From positions 806,001-870,000 of the forward strand of contig NZ_CP010776.1 of NCBI RefSeq assembly GCF_001577755.1: DNA of 64,000 nucleotides. Direction: 5' to 3'. The notes under the pieces were generated by a model. That model was not told where the DNA came from. It ran no database searches and was given only the letters and a program-made list of their open reading frames with translations. Of the stretch, positions 14,896 to 23,433 are shown piece after piece. The position numbers were made by a program, and so were the translations under genes. This DNA comes from Rufibacter sp. DG15C (GTDB lineage: Bacteria > Bacteroidota > Bacteroidia > Cytophagales > Hymenobacteraceae). Every line of letters starts with the position of its first letter. Position 1 is the first letter of the stretch.

Positions 14896-17007
14896 TTATT
14901 GTACTACTATTCTCTGTACTGTTTTCTGTCCGGCAGCGGTGATGGACACCATGTAGACACCTTGTTTCAAGCCTAGAGACTGTAGCGCTACGGCGGCTTC
15001 GGCGCTGTTACCGTTCAGGGTTCTAGTGTGCAATACTCTTCCGCTCATGTCTAGCAACTGGAAGGCTACGTTACCGGCACCTTGTGGCATCTCATCAAAT
15101 CTGATGTTCAGGTTACCGTTGCTCACTGGGTTTGGATACAAGCTCACTCTCAATCCGTTGCCAGCGCCATTCACACTGTGTTGTACTGCAATCACTTTAG
15201 AGTACTCATTCTTCTTGTCTGTGTCAACTTGGTTCAAGCGGTAGTACACGGTGCCTTTAGAGGCTTGACGGTCTGTGAAGGTATAGTCTCTCAAGATGCT
15301 GCTGTTTCCAGCTCCTTTTACTTCGCCAATTTTCACAAAGTCTTTACCGTTGGTGCTGCGCTCTACTTCAAATCTATCATTGTTGATCTCTGTGGCAGTG
15401 GCCCAGCTTAGTTCAACCCCTCCGTTTCTAGACACACCGTCAAATCTGGTCATGGTCACAGGAAGTGGGTTACCAGGGGCGCATTCAGAGACAACTACTT
15501 GGGCAGTGGCCGTTTCAGTTCCGCAGTCATTGGTAGCCGTTACGGTGATGGTTTGTGGCTGACCTAGTTGCGACTCTTCAAAGATGGCGGCTACTGTTAC
15601 AGATCCGTTTGTTTCTTCAATCACTACAAAGCCTTCTGGCAATGTGAATGAGTAGGTTACGCCTTCTTGTACTTGCTCAACACTAAAGGTGTAGAACTCA
15701 TCTGACAAGTTACAAACAGTGTCTGGGGCTACTAGTGCGACTGTTGGCTCTACGCAAGGTCCGCCACCGCATTCTGGTTTAGGAGTCACTGGCAGTACAT
15801 CTGTTGCTTTGCCGCAGTAGGTTTTCTGTGACTGGTTGTTGCCGGTGTTGCCGTTTCCGTTGTTAGGGTTGCCGTCTGTGTTGTTTCCGTTTCCGTTGTT
15901 GCCGTTACCGGTGGTCTTGTTGTACTCAGCGCTTACTGAGATGGCACCTGGCAAAGCTCCTGCTACTACTACTATTTTCTCTGTTCCTTGGCCAGAAACA
16001 ATCTGCCAGCCGGCTGGTACTGCCCAAGTAAAGGTGAAGAATTTAGGGTTTCCGCCGTTTCCGTTGCCGTTTCCTGGTCCTTGTTTGTCAATGTCTGCGG
16101 TGTAGGTCAAGCGATCGCCTGGGCAGTATTGGCCTGGGCCTGCAATGTCAACGTTTGCGTTACGTCCTGGGTGTACTGGTTTGGTTCTTACTTTAGTGCC
16201 GCACTCAATGTGGTTCACTTTCACTTTCATGGTCCCTGGCTTCTCACCTACTTTCACGGTCACACAGTTAGTGCCTTGGCCAGAGATGATCACCCAACCA
16301 GTTGGTTCTTCGCCGGCGTGTGCTCTTGGAACGTCCCATACATAAGAAGTGTATTTGGCGTCTGCGGTGATGCAATAGGTTACAATATCACCTGGGCATG
16401 GGTCATATGGACCAGTGATAGGAGATGGTTGTGAGGTTGAGCATTTGCCAGAAGCATCGTTGCCACCATTGGTTCCACCACCGTTGTTGCCGCCGCCTCC
16501 GTTAGTGCCACCGCCGTTTGTACCGCCAGTCACTGGAGCACATTTAGCAAGGTCAAACATAACAGTACCAGTGGTAGTGGCCGCCTTGGCAGACACTTTC
16601 AAGGTTTTCATGGTAGAGAACTCATAGGCGCTTAGGTCATACGTGAAGATATCTTCTACCCCGTTTTTGTAACCGTTAATGCCTACGCCCTCAAATTTGA
16701 TAGAGTAGAATGGGTTGTTGGTGCCGTTCTCAACCGTGTATTTGTATTTGGCTGAAGAGTAAGCTACCGCTGATGACGTTACGCCTGCGCCGGTTGGCAA
16801 TTCAAAGGCTACGTTGCTTAAATCATGCGAGCAGTTGGTTTTCACTTTGAAAGAAAGACGAACAAAATCGCTGTCTAACTTCTCAACGCCCATGAAGGTA
16901 AAATCAAAGCACTCATTGGAGGCAGTGCATTGTGCTTGGGCTTGTTGCGTGAATCCGAAAAGTATGAACATTAGGATGCTAGCCCATGAAAGTAATGATC
17001 TTTTCAT
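14896..17007 (-). CDS. Type IX secreted protein with PKD-like domains
   Basis: Predicted cell-surface or released protein, 703 residues. A signal peptide ends at AQAQ (residue ~26). The mature part has a Cys-containing N-terminal domain, a low-complexity linker made of NGGG/NGGN units (~165-185), several PKD/Ig-like modules marked by repeated phrases VISGQGTNCVTV, IVSGQGTEKIVVV and CPGD, a second Asn/Gly linker, another Ig-like module (FSVEQVQEGVTYSFTLPEGF), a module beginning PVTMTRFDGVSRNGGVELSW, and finally a type A T9SS sorting domain (LYPNPVSNGNLNIRF ... LKQGVYMVSI ... QRIVVQ). The last domain directs secretion and attachment by the type IX system, which is not encoded here. An adhesin or matrix role is a guess. 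Confidence 0.92.
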   Translation of the reverse strand: MKRSLLSWASILMFILFGFTQQAQAQCTASNECFDFTFMGVEKLDSDFVRLSFKVKTNCSHDLSNVAFELPTGAGVTSSAVAYSSAKYKYTVENGTNNPFYSIKFEGVGINGYKNGVEDIFTYDLSAYEFSTMKTLKVSAKAATTTGTVMFDLAKCAPVTGGTNGGGTNGGGGNNGGGTNGGNDASGKCSTSQPSPITGPYDPCPGDIVTYCITADAKYTSYVWDVPRAHAGEEPTGWVIISGQGTNCVTVKVGEKPGTMKVKVNHIECGTKVRTKPVHPGRNANVDIAGPGQYCPGDRLTYTADIDKQGPGNGNGNGGNPKFFTFTWAVPAGWQIVSGQGTEKIVVVAGALPGAISVSAEYNKTTGNGNNGNGNNTDGNPNNGNGNTGNNQSQKTYCGKATDVLPVTPKPECGGGPCVEPTVALVAPDTVCNLSDEFYTFSVEQVQEGVTYSFTLPEGFVVIEETNGSVTVAAIFEESQLGQPQTITVTATNDCGTETATAQVVVSECAPGNPLPVTMTRFDGVSRNGGVELSWATATEINNDRFEVERSTNGKDFVKIGEVKGAGNSSILRDYTFTDRQASKGTVYYRLNQVDTDKKNEYSKVIAVQHSVNGAGNGLRVSLYPNPVSNGNLNIRFDEMPQGAGNVAFQLLDMSGRVLHTRTLNGNSAEAAVALQSLGLKQGVYMVSITAAGQKTVQRIVVQ

Positions 17008-17482
17008 AGTAATAGGATTTATAGGAAAAAGAATATTTGAGGATACTTGCTTGGTAATCGGTGTTCTCTTTGAGAAGAGAGTGGGGGAGAAAACTTACCT
17101 TAGTTCAGGAAGATATGGTAAGTGAGGTCTGCTATTGCTGACTGAATCTGGATAGGAAGTACAATTATTTTCATATATAAATCGTTTTAGAGGTTATGTC
17201 GCTGTGTTTTATTATATTTCAGCTTACATACCTCTTTAACGCCCTTTCTTTTATGTGGTTTCACGCATTTTGCACTTTATCTTAAAACTCCAATTATCTT
17301 ATTTGAAAAGTTCAATAAATAACCCTTTTTAATGTTAAAACACCCACTTTTGTGCTAAAAGACGCATTTTACACATTGCACTTTTCAATGTTTTATATAT
17401 TAAATCTTTCAATTAGTTGCATAAGTGATAAATAAGCATATATAGGGTTTCAAATATTGTAGGACAATTTTCGCTTAGTCTC

Positions 17483-17617
17483 CTAAAGAGCGTTTTTCAG
17501 GTTTTCATGGTCAAGAAAATGGTGGGCTAGATTACATGTGAACGCGTAACGCAGCCCTTTTGCTCTAAGCTTGGATGCTTCCCTGAGTGTCAGGAAGAAT
17601 TGTTTATGTTGATCCAT
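17483..17617 (-). CDS. Possible 44-residue protein
   Basis: A short open frame beginning MDQHKQFFLTLREASKLRA and ending HENLKNAL. It is basic, helical in character, with a sensible amino-acid mix (His-His-Phe-Leu-Asp-His near the end) quite unlike translated AT-rich spacer. It has no recognised family, no clear ribosome binding site and no partner gene. It could be a real small protein, a degraded remnant of a larger gene, or chance. Confidence 0.25.
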   Translation of the reverse strand: MDQHKQFFLTLREASKLRAKGLRYAFTCNLAHHFLDHENLKNAL

Positions 17618-17730
17618 TCTTTAGACTGTGTCTACCAGAGCAGAATAACTTTTACAAACCAGTAACAAGCCATAGACGCCCATATACCATGGCACTGAAT
17701 AGTGACTTGGAGTAGGAATTGGTTTTACAC

Positions 17731-17760
17731 AAAAAATGCCCGGTAATTGCCGGGCATTTC
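17731..17760 (-). terminator. Rho-independent terminator
   Basis: AAATGCCCGG and its complement (17734-17743, 17750-17759) followed on the minus strand by six T residues. It lies 26 bp past the AI-2E-type gene. Confidence 0.9.
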
Positions 17761-17785
17761 AAAGCGTTGCTAGTAGGATCTATTC

Positions 17786-18883
17786 TTAAAGGATTTTCTT
17801 TTCGGTGACTATCTTAGGGACTGCCGGCACTTGTCCCGGATAAGATTCGGGTATCTGATCACCTAACAGTTTGCCCCAGGGTTGCAGGTAGTCAATCCGG
17901 TCGAATATGATTTTAAGGACCGCCACAAACGGAATGGAGAGAAACATCCCAGACACGCCCCACAACGCCCCTCCTAGCAACACCGCCAGAATGGAAATCA
18001 GCGCATTAATCTGCACTTTAGAGGATACAATCCTGGGCACCAGAATATTGTTGTCTATGAACTGGATAAGGGCGTAGGCGCCTAAGATTCCTAGCTGGGT
18101 AGAATAGCCGTCTTTGGTGACGGTGGCCATGAGTACGGGCAGCGCGATGGCAATCACGCCTCCAATGTAAGGAATCATGTTAAGGATGGCGCCAATCACG
18201 CCCAACAGGATGGCATACGGCACCCCCAAGAGCATCAAAGCCACGGAGTTCATCACCGCCACAATGGAAGCCTCAATCAAAATACCTACAATGTAACTCT
18301 GGATGGCGGTCTTGGTCTCATGTAAAATGTCTGCCACGTACCGGGTGTTTTTAGACGAGAACACCTCAAACAAGAAATTCAAAATCAGGGGCTTGTACAG
18401 CAGAAACAGGAAGATATAGACCGGTATCAGGAACAGCAGACTGAAAATCCCCAGCACGCTACTCACCGTCCTTCCCACCAAGGCTTTTCCGCCGCTGGCC
18501 GTATCCTTCAGGAACTGGGTCTGCTTCTGGATACTCACCCCAAACGCAGTCTCCATGTAGTGCTGCAAATCCGTCAGAATCTGGGTAAACTTTTGCTTTA
18601 ACGTAGGCAGCATCTCCCCGAACTGCAGAATCTGGGTGGAGAGCAGATACAAGATGGTTCCTATCACCAACAAGGCAAATAGCAGCGTGAGCAAGATGGC
18701 CAGCACCTTAGGCACCCTCAGCTTTAGCAACCTGTTGTTTAAAGGGTTAAGCAGAATGGCCAACAGCAAGGAGAACGCGATGGGTACCAGAATATCTGCC
18801 AAGGTAAAGAGCACATACACCAACAAAATAATACCCAACAGAATGAGGGTCGCTTTCTTGTAAAAGGAGTCAGAGTTTGTCAT
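17786..18883 (-). CDS. AI-2E family transporter (PerM/TqsA-like)
   Basis: Inner-membrane permease of the autoinducer-2 exporter (UPF0118) family, 365 residues. Members have been linked to export of AI-2 and to ion/proton antiport, so the name should not be taken as evidence of quorum sensing. Eight hydrophobic segments are visible, starting with ATLILLGIILLVYVLFTLAD and LVPIAFSLLLAILL; the conserved GVPYAILLGVIGAILNMIPY with IGGVIAIALPVL, and the later FIDNNILVPRIVSSKVQINAL are family signatures. A periplasmic amphipathic segment (residues ~90-140) lies between helices 3 and 4. It is monocistronic by context. Confidence 0.92.
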   Translation of the reverse strand: MTNSDSFYKKATLILLGIILLVYVLFTLADILVPIAFSLLLAILLNPLNNRLLKLRVPKVLAILLTLLFALLVIGTILYLLSTQILQFGEMLPTLKQKFTQILTDLQHYMETAFGVSIQKQTQFLKDTASGGKALVGRTVSSVLGIFSLLFLIPVYIFLFLLYKPLILNFLFEVFSSKNTRYVADILHETKTAIQSYIVGILIEASIVAVMNSVALMLLGVPYAILLGVIGAILNMIPYIGGVIAIALPVLMATVTKDGYSTQLGILGAYALIQFIDNNILVPRIVSSKVQINALISILAVLLGGALWGVSGMFLSIPFVAVLKIIFDRIDYLQPWGKLLGDQIPESYPGQVPAVPKIVTEKKIL

Positions 18884-19229
18884 GGGATGATGTACTTGTA
18901 TTTAGTTAGAATGTTATAATTGCCGCCTTTGTCTGGGAGAATCTTTCGGTCGCTTAGGGTTAGGGGGTTACCTAGGCTCAATTCAGCAAGATCGCAAGAA
19001 GATACTTACAACTTATTAGCAGCGCTAACCCTAGGCAGATTTTGAAGATTGCTACTTAGGCGCCCACGAATTACTCAGCACACCATTATAGGCAGAAAAC
19101 ACAACTTAACAGAAACAGAAAAAAGAGCAGAAGACACAACCTGGCCCGCCACTCTTTTTTACTTTTTCTGCCTTCTAAGATATCCGTTTTTGGCATGTTT
19201 TGGTGAAAACGGGCCAAAAACGGCGATTC
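18884..19229. other. 346-bp intergenic region
   Basis: Between the AI-2E-type gene start and the GH3 stop. Contains TTAGGGTTAG (near 18956) and CTAACCCTA (near 19025) in inverted orientation, a possible A/T-rich hairpin near 19115-19170, and palindrome copy 11. No gene is supported; the small frames present are not protein-like. Confidence 0.55.
19185..19222. repeat. 38-bp intergenic palindrome, copy 11
   Basis: Starts 7 bp beyond the GH3 stop, closing the polysaccharide locus. Belongs to a subtype with GGTGAAAAC at the centre, shared with copies at 36852 and (as GACGAAAAC) 53886. Confidence 0.92.
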
Positions 19230-21569
19230 CTATTTTACCAGGGTGAAGGAAATAGATTGTACCTCACTGGAGTTGGTGCCCACATATACCTTGAACTCCC
19301 CGGGCTCGGCCACATATTTCATGTTGAGGTCATGGAACCTGAGGTCATTTTCAGAGAGCGTGAAGGTGACGGTCTGCGCCTCGCCTTTCTTGAGGAATAC
19401 CTTCTTGAAGCCTTTCAATTCTTTCACCGGCCTGGAAACCGATCCCACTAGGTCCTGCACATACAGCTGCACCACTTCTTCGCCGTCATAGTTACCGGTG
19501 TTCTTCACCTGCACCGTCACTGTTAGGGAGCTGCCCGCTTTCAAGGTAGACGTGCTTACCGTGGGCGCACTATAGGAGAAGGTGGTGTAGCTCAAGCCGT
19601 AGCCAAACGGATACAAGGGCACATTAGGCACGTCCAGGTACCTAGATTTGTACTTGTCCAGCAGGTCACCGGCGTAGGGGCGGCCCGTATTCTTCTGGCT
19701 GTAGTAGATAGGCACCTGCCCCACCGACTGCGGAAAGGTAGCCGTGATCTTCGCCGACGGGTTGTAGTTTCCATAGAGCACATCTGCGATGGCGTTGCCT
19801 CCCTCGGTGCCCGCAAACCAGGTTTCCAGCATGGCGTCTGCGTTGTCGTTCTCCCATTTCAAGGCCAATGGGCGGCCGTTCATCAATACCACCACCAAGG
19901 GCTTGCCCGTGGCTTTCAGGGCCTTGAGCAAATCCAGCTGGCGGCCCGGGAGGGTGATGTCTGCCCGGCTGGAGGCTTCGCCGCTCATGCCCTGGGTCTC
20001 CCCTACCACGGCCACCACCACGTCTGCCTTTTGGGCGGCCGCTACGGCTTCTCTGATCATTTCCTCAGGGGAGCGTTTGTCAATCTCTATCTGTCCGCCG
20101 TGGGCGTTCAGGCGCTTGATCATAAGGGTGTCATCTGCCACGTTGGCGCCCTTGGCGTAGGTGATGCGCACATTGGGTCCGGCAACGTTTCGGATGCCCT
20201 GTTCCACACTGATGGCTTGTTTCCAGTCGCCGGCGCCGTTCCAGTTGCCCAGTTGGTCAATCTGGCTTTTCACCAGTGGTCCTACCAAAGCGATAGAGGC
20301 GGTTTTCTTAAGGGGCAGCGTCTGGTTCTGGTTTTTGAGGAGCACGAGTGTGCGACGGGCAATGTCGCGGGCGGCGTCACGGTACTCTTTCTTCAACAGC
20401 GTCTCCTTGGCGCGCTGCTCGTTGGCGTAACGGTACGGGTCATCAAACAAGCCCAGCTTGTACTTGGCCTCCAGGATGCGGCGGCAGGCCACGTCTATCT
20501 GCGCCTGAGTCACTTTGCCGTCCTTTACCAGTTTGTTGAGCTCCTTCAAATACACCTCGCCCACCATGTCCATGTCCACCCCGGCATCCAGGGCCAGTTT
20601 GGCCACGTCATACTCATTCTTGCCCATGCCATGCGGAATCATCTCATTGATGGCCGTATAGTCCGTCACCACGAAGCCATTGAAGCCCCACTGCTTCCGG
20701 AGTAAATCGGTCATGAGCCATTTGTTACCAGTGGCGGGCACGCCGTTGATGTCATTGAACGAGGTCATGACGCTGCCTGCCCCGGCGTCCAGCGCGGCTT
20801 TGTACGGCGGCAAATACTCGTCCATCATGCGGCGGTCGCTCATGTCTGTGGTGTTGTAATCGCGGCCCGCCTCGGCGGCGCCGTACAGCGCAAAGTGCTT
20901 CACGCAGGCCATGACGGTGTTATAGGCCGCCAAGTCATTGCCCTGGTAGCCGCGCACCATGGCCATGGCCACCTGCGAGCCCAGCCAGGTGTCTTCGCCA
21001 GAACTTTCAGCTATGCGTCCCCAACGCGGGTCTCTAGAAATGTCCACCATTGGGGAGAACACCCAGTTCAGGCCATCGGCAGAGGCTTCATCTCCGGCAA
21101 TGCGGGCGCTGCGCTCAATGGCGGCCAAATCCCAGCTTCCGGCCAAGGCAATAGGCATGGGGAAGATGGTTCGGTGCCCATGGATCACGTCATACCCAAA
21201 AATAAGCGGAATCTTGAGGCGGCTCTGGTTGAGGGCCTTCTCCTGCAGTTTGCGCACGGCAATGGGCGTGAAGGTGTTGAACACGCCACCTACCAGTCCC
21301 TTGGTGATGTTCTCGTCCACGTTCTCGCTCACCACCGGCCCGGTCACCGTGAACCCCACAGACACCAGGTTCAATTGCCCAATCTTCTCTTCCAGCGTCA
21401 TCTTGGCCATGAGCGCATCAATGAATTTCTTCATCTCAGCAGGATTGACGGGCTTTGTTTTCTGCTGTACCGTAGTAGACGGGGCTTTCTTAGACTTCGC
21501 TTTCTGGGCGTTCACCTGCGGGACCATTAATCCCAAAGACAACACTAAGGCTAGGGGTAGTTTTCTCAT
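19230..21569 (-). CDS. bglX: GH3 beta-glucosidase, BglX-like
   Basis: Periplasmic glycoside hydrolase family 3 enzyme, 779 residues, releasing glucose from the non-reducing end of beta-glucosides. A signal peptide ends near VNAQ (residue 22). The TIM barrel holds WGRIAESSGEDTWLGS, CVKHFALYG (Lys224-His225) and GFVVTDYTAINEM, where Asp303 is the nucleophile; the alpha/beta sandwich and a C-terminal fibronectin III-like domain (VQVKNTGNYDGEEVVQLYV ... ELKGFKKV) complete the standard layout. Last gene of the locus. In related loci the GH3 enzyme finishes breakdown of sophoro-oligosaccharides (beta-1,2); that linkage is inferred from the two GH144-like neighbours. Confidence 0.95.
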   Translation of the reverse strand: MRKLPLALVLSLGLMVPQVNAQKAKSKKAPSTTVQQKTKPVNPAEMKKFIDALMAKMTLEEKIGQLNLVSVGFTVTGPVVSENVDENITKGLVGGVFNTFTPIAVRKLQEKALNQSRLKIPLIFGYDVIHGHRTIFPMPIALAGSWDLAAIERSARIAGDEASADGLNWVFSPMVDISRDPRWGRIAESSGEDTWLGSQVAMAMVRGYQGNDLAAYNTVMACVKHFALYGAAEAGRDYNTTDMSDRRMMDEYLPPYKAALDAGAGSVMTSFNDINGVPATGNKWLMTDLLRKQWGFNGFVVTDYTAINEMIPHGMGKNEYDVAKLALDAGVDMDMVGEVYLKELNKLVKDGKVTQAQIDVACRRILEAKYKLGLFDDPYRYANEQRAKETLLKKEYRDAARDIARRTLVLLKNQNQTLPLKKTASIALVGPLVKSQIDQLGNWNGAGDWKQAISVEQGIRNVAGPNVRITYAKGANVADDTLMIKRLNAHGGQIEIDKRSPEEMIREAVAAAQKADVVVAVVGETQGMSGEASSRADITLPGRQLDLLKALKATGKPLVVVLMNGRPLALKWENDNADAMLETWFAGTEGGNAIADVLYGNYNPSAKITATFPQSVGQVPIYYSQKNTGRPYAGDLLDKYKSRYLDVPNVPLYPFGYGLSYTTFSYSAPTVSTSTLKAGSSLTVTVQVKNTGNYDGEEVVQLYVQDLVGSVSRPVKELKGFKKVFLKKGEAQTVTFTLSENDLRFHDLNMKYVAEPGEFKVYVGTNSSEVQSISFTLVK

Positions 21570-21641
21570 GCTCTTTATTAGTTTCTTCTATACACTAAGT
21601 TCTATTCTGGCCTGACTCGCTTAAGACATAGCAGGCTGCTG

Positions 21642-21679
21642 CGTTTTTGGCCTCTTTTCCAGAAAAAAGGCCAAAAACG
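21642..21679. repeat. 38-bp intergenic palindrome, copy 12
   Basis: Starts 8 bp beyond the GH43 stop and lies between GH43 and GH3 inside the polysaccharide locus. Left CGTTTTTGGCCTCTTTTC, right AAAAAAGGCCAAAAACG. Confidence 0.93.
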
Positions 21680-21687
21680 GGTTCTAT

Positions 21688-23433
21688 CTATTTTGACTCT
21701 ATGACCGGGCTCCGCTCAGAAACGCCGTTCTCATTGATGGACTCAATCTGGAAGTAGTACGGCAGGTCTTTGTCCATGCCCTTGAAGTAATACTCGCCAC
21801 TGCCGTGCACCATAATGCAGTTGTAGAGCTTGTCTGGCGCAATGCCCACGTAAATGTTGTAGGCGTACGCATCTGCTGACTGAGACCACTTAAGCCAGGC
21901 GCTGCGCTTGTCCTTTTGGGTGCGCAAGACCACCAGATTGTTCACTGGTTTGGGTTTACTGCCCATGCCGTTGCCAAACACCCTAAACCCGCTCATGGCA
22001 AACTTGCCGGTGGGCATGTGGATGTTCTCCAGCTTGAGGTAACGGGCCTTCACCGGCTCCTTGAGTTCTATGTAGTCATGCGGCACATCGGTCTTGTTCT
22101 GGCTTTTGTCTACCAGCAGTTTCCATTTCTTGCCGTTGGTGGAATGGTAGATTTTGTACTGATGGTAGGTGTTGGTCTGCTTGCCCAGGAATTCGGCGTC
22201 CTGGTCTGCGTAGTTGAGTTGGATGGCGCGCACGGTGCTCAGGGCGCCCAAATCCGTCTGAACCCATTCGCCTTTATCTCCGGTGGCGGCGCTCCAGTAG
22301 GTCTTGATGCTTTCATCGACGGCGTAGTTGGGCGCATAGGCCGCCAGCGTAGAGGACACTGTCACGGGCTTGTTGTAGTTGAGGAGCATCCAACCCGTAA
22401 ACCGGCTTTTGAGATGGTCTGCAGGGCCATTGGGCAGGTAGTGCGGGTAATCCCCGAACGTGGTGTTGCTGTAGAGCACCCCGTCTTTGTCAAACCCGGC
22501 GGGCCACACGCCCAGCCGCCGCTCAAAGTTGTTTTTCACTGACACCACCACGGTAGACACGTGCCACCAGTTGTTCCATTTGTCCTGAAACGTGTTGCCA
22601 TGCCCGGCGCCCCGCACAAAGCCACCCGGCTTGTAGGCAAAGGGATTGTGCGGCTGCGGAGTGAACGGCCCCAACGGATGGTCACTCACCTGCACCCCAT
22701 CGGCGTAACCGCTGAACTCTGTGCCGGGCGCGCCATATTGCAGGTAATATTTACCCTGGTACTTGGTCACCCAGGCACCTTCCATGAACGGGTCCAGAAA
22801 GGTATTGTCCAAGTACTCCCCAAAGCGCTGCCAGCCAAACTTCTCATGGTTGAGGTGGATGAGTGGCTTCTTCTCGCCAATGGGCGCAAAGGTCTTTCTA
22901 TTAATTTCAATGCCGTACAGCGGAAACTCATTGCTGCTGCCCCAATACAAATACAACCGCCCGTCATCATCCAGGAAAAACGCCGGGTCCCAGGCGCCCA
23001 CCTGAAAAGGCTCCACCGCCTCTTTCCACTCGTTGCCCTTGGGGTTGGTGCTCATCCAGAGCGGAAAGTTCTTCTCATGCGTAGACCCGAAGACCAGCAT
23101 GGTATCCCCCATCACAAACACGGCGGGCGCGCAGAGGTCATCATAAACTTTGTGGTGCGGCTTGAGAAAAGACTTGGACACGAAGTTCCAGTGGTACATA
23201 TCACTGCTCCACCAGTAGCCCCACTGATTGGTAGAGAACAGGTAATAATCTCCCTTGTAGGTAACAATAACAGGGTCTGCGGTAGCCCGGTGCTTACCCG
23301 ACTCCGTGAAGTTGGGGATGGGCGTGTAGCCGTAGTCCAGGTTCATGGGATTGCAATAGGTCTGCTGCCCCTGTTGCGCCCAACTGGCCACGCCGCATAA
23401 AAGTAAAACCGCTACCAACCAGAACGCTCTCAT
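21688..23433 (-). CDS. GH43-like glycosidase with discoidin and fibronectin III domains
   Basis: Secreted protein of 581 residues. A signal peptide ends near SWAQ. Residues ~25-330 form a five-bladed propeller of the GH43 type with the expected acids: Asp53 (ATADPVIV), Asp149 (GAWDPAFFLDDDG) and Glu218 (DPFMEGAWV). A discoidin (F5/8 type C) module follows, ~345-480 (YAVDESIKTYWSA, GEWVQTDLGAL, HQYKIYHSTNGKKW, RYLKLENIHM), and then a fibronectin III-like module. GH43 enzymes usually cleave arabinosides, xylosides or galactosides, so the substrate within this beta-glucan-like locus is unclear. Its ATG overlaps the stop of the GH144-like gene by 4 nt (ATGA), implying coupled translation. Confidence 0.9.
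   Translation of the reverse strand: MRAFWLVAVLLLCGVASWAQQGQQTYCNPMNLDYGYTPIPNFTESGKHRATADPVIVTYKGDYYLFSTNQWGYWWSSDMYHWNFVSKSFLKPHHKVYDDLCAPAVFVMGDTMLVFGSTHEKNFPLWMSTNPKGNEWKEAVEPFQVGAWDPAFFLDDDGRLYLYWGSSNEFPLYGIEINRKTFAPIGEKKPLIHLNHEKFGWQRFGEYLDNTFLDPFMEGAWVTKYQGKYYLQYGAPGTEFSGYADGVQVSDHPLGPFTPQPHNPFAYKPGGFVRGAGHGNTFQDKWNNWWHVSTVVVSVKNNFERRLGVWPAGFDKDGVLYSNTTFGDYPHYLPNGPADHLKSRFTGWMLLNYNKPVTVSSTLAAYAPNYAVDESIKTYWSAATGDKGEWVQTDLGALSTVRAIQLNYADQDAEFLGKQTNTYHQYKIYHSTNGKKWKLLVDKSQNKTDVPHDYIELKEPVKARYLKLENIHMPTGKFAMSGFRVFGNGMGSKPKPVNNLVVLRTQKDKRSAWLKWSQSADAYAYNIYVGIAPDKLYNCIMVHGSGEYYFKGMDKDLPYYFQIESINENGVSERSPVIESK

Larger units (their letters stand above)
17008..17785. other. 778-bp AT-rich intergenic region
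   Basis: Upstream of the T9SS gene and downstream of the AI-2E-type gene. Positions 17180-17460 are very AT-rich with repeated TTTTA and ATTTTA words and no coding signal. The only possible gene is a 44-codon minus-strand frame at 17483-17617. A clear terminator sits at 17731-17760. No 38-bp palindrome is present, unusual for a gap of this size here. Confidence 0.6.

Noticed and set aside
17786-18883. Calling the AI-2E transporter a quorum-sensing system
   Set aside because: The family name is historical; there is no LuxS, receptor or kinase nearby.
20031-23400. Several 200-280-codon plus-strand frames opposite the GH3 and GH43 genes
   Set aside because: Antisense shadows of well-supported hydrolase genes, with no motif of their own.
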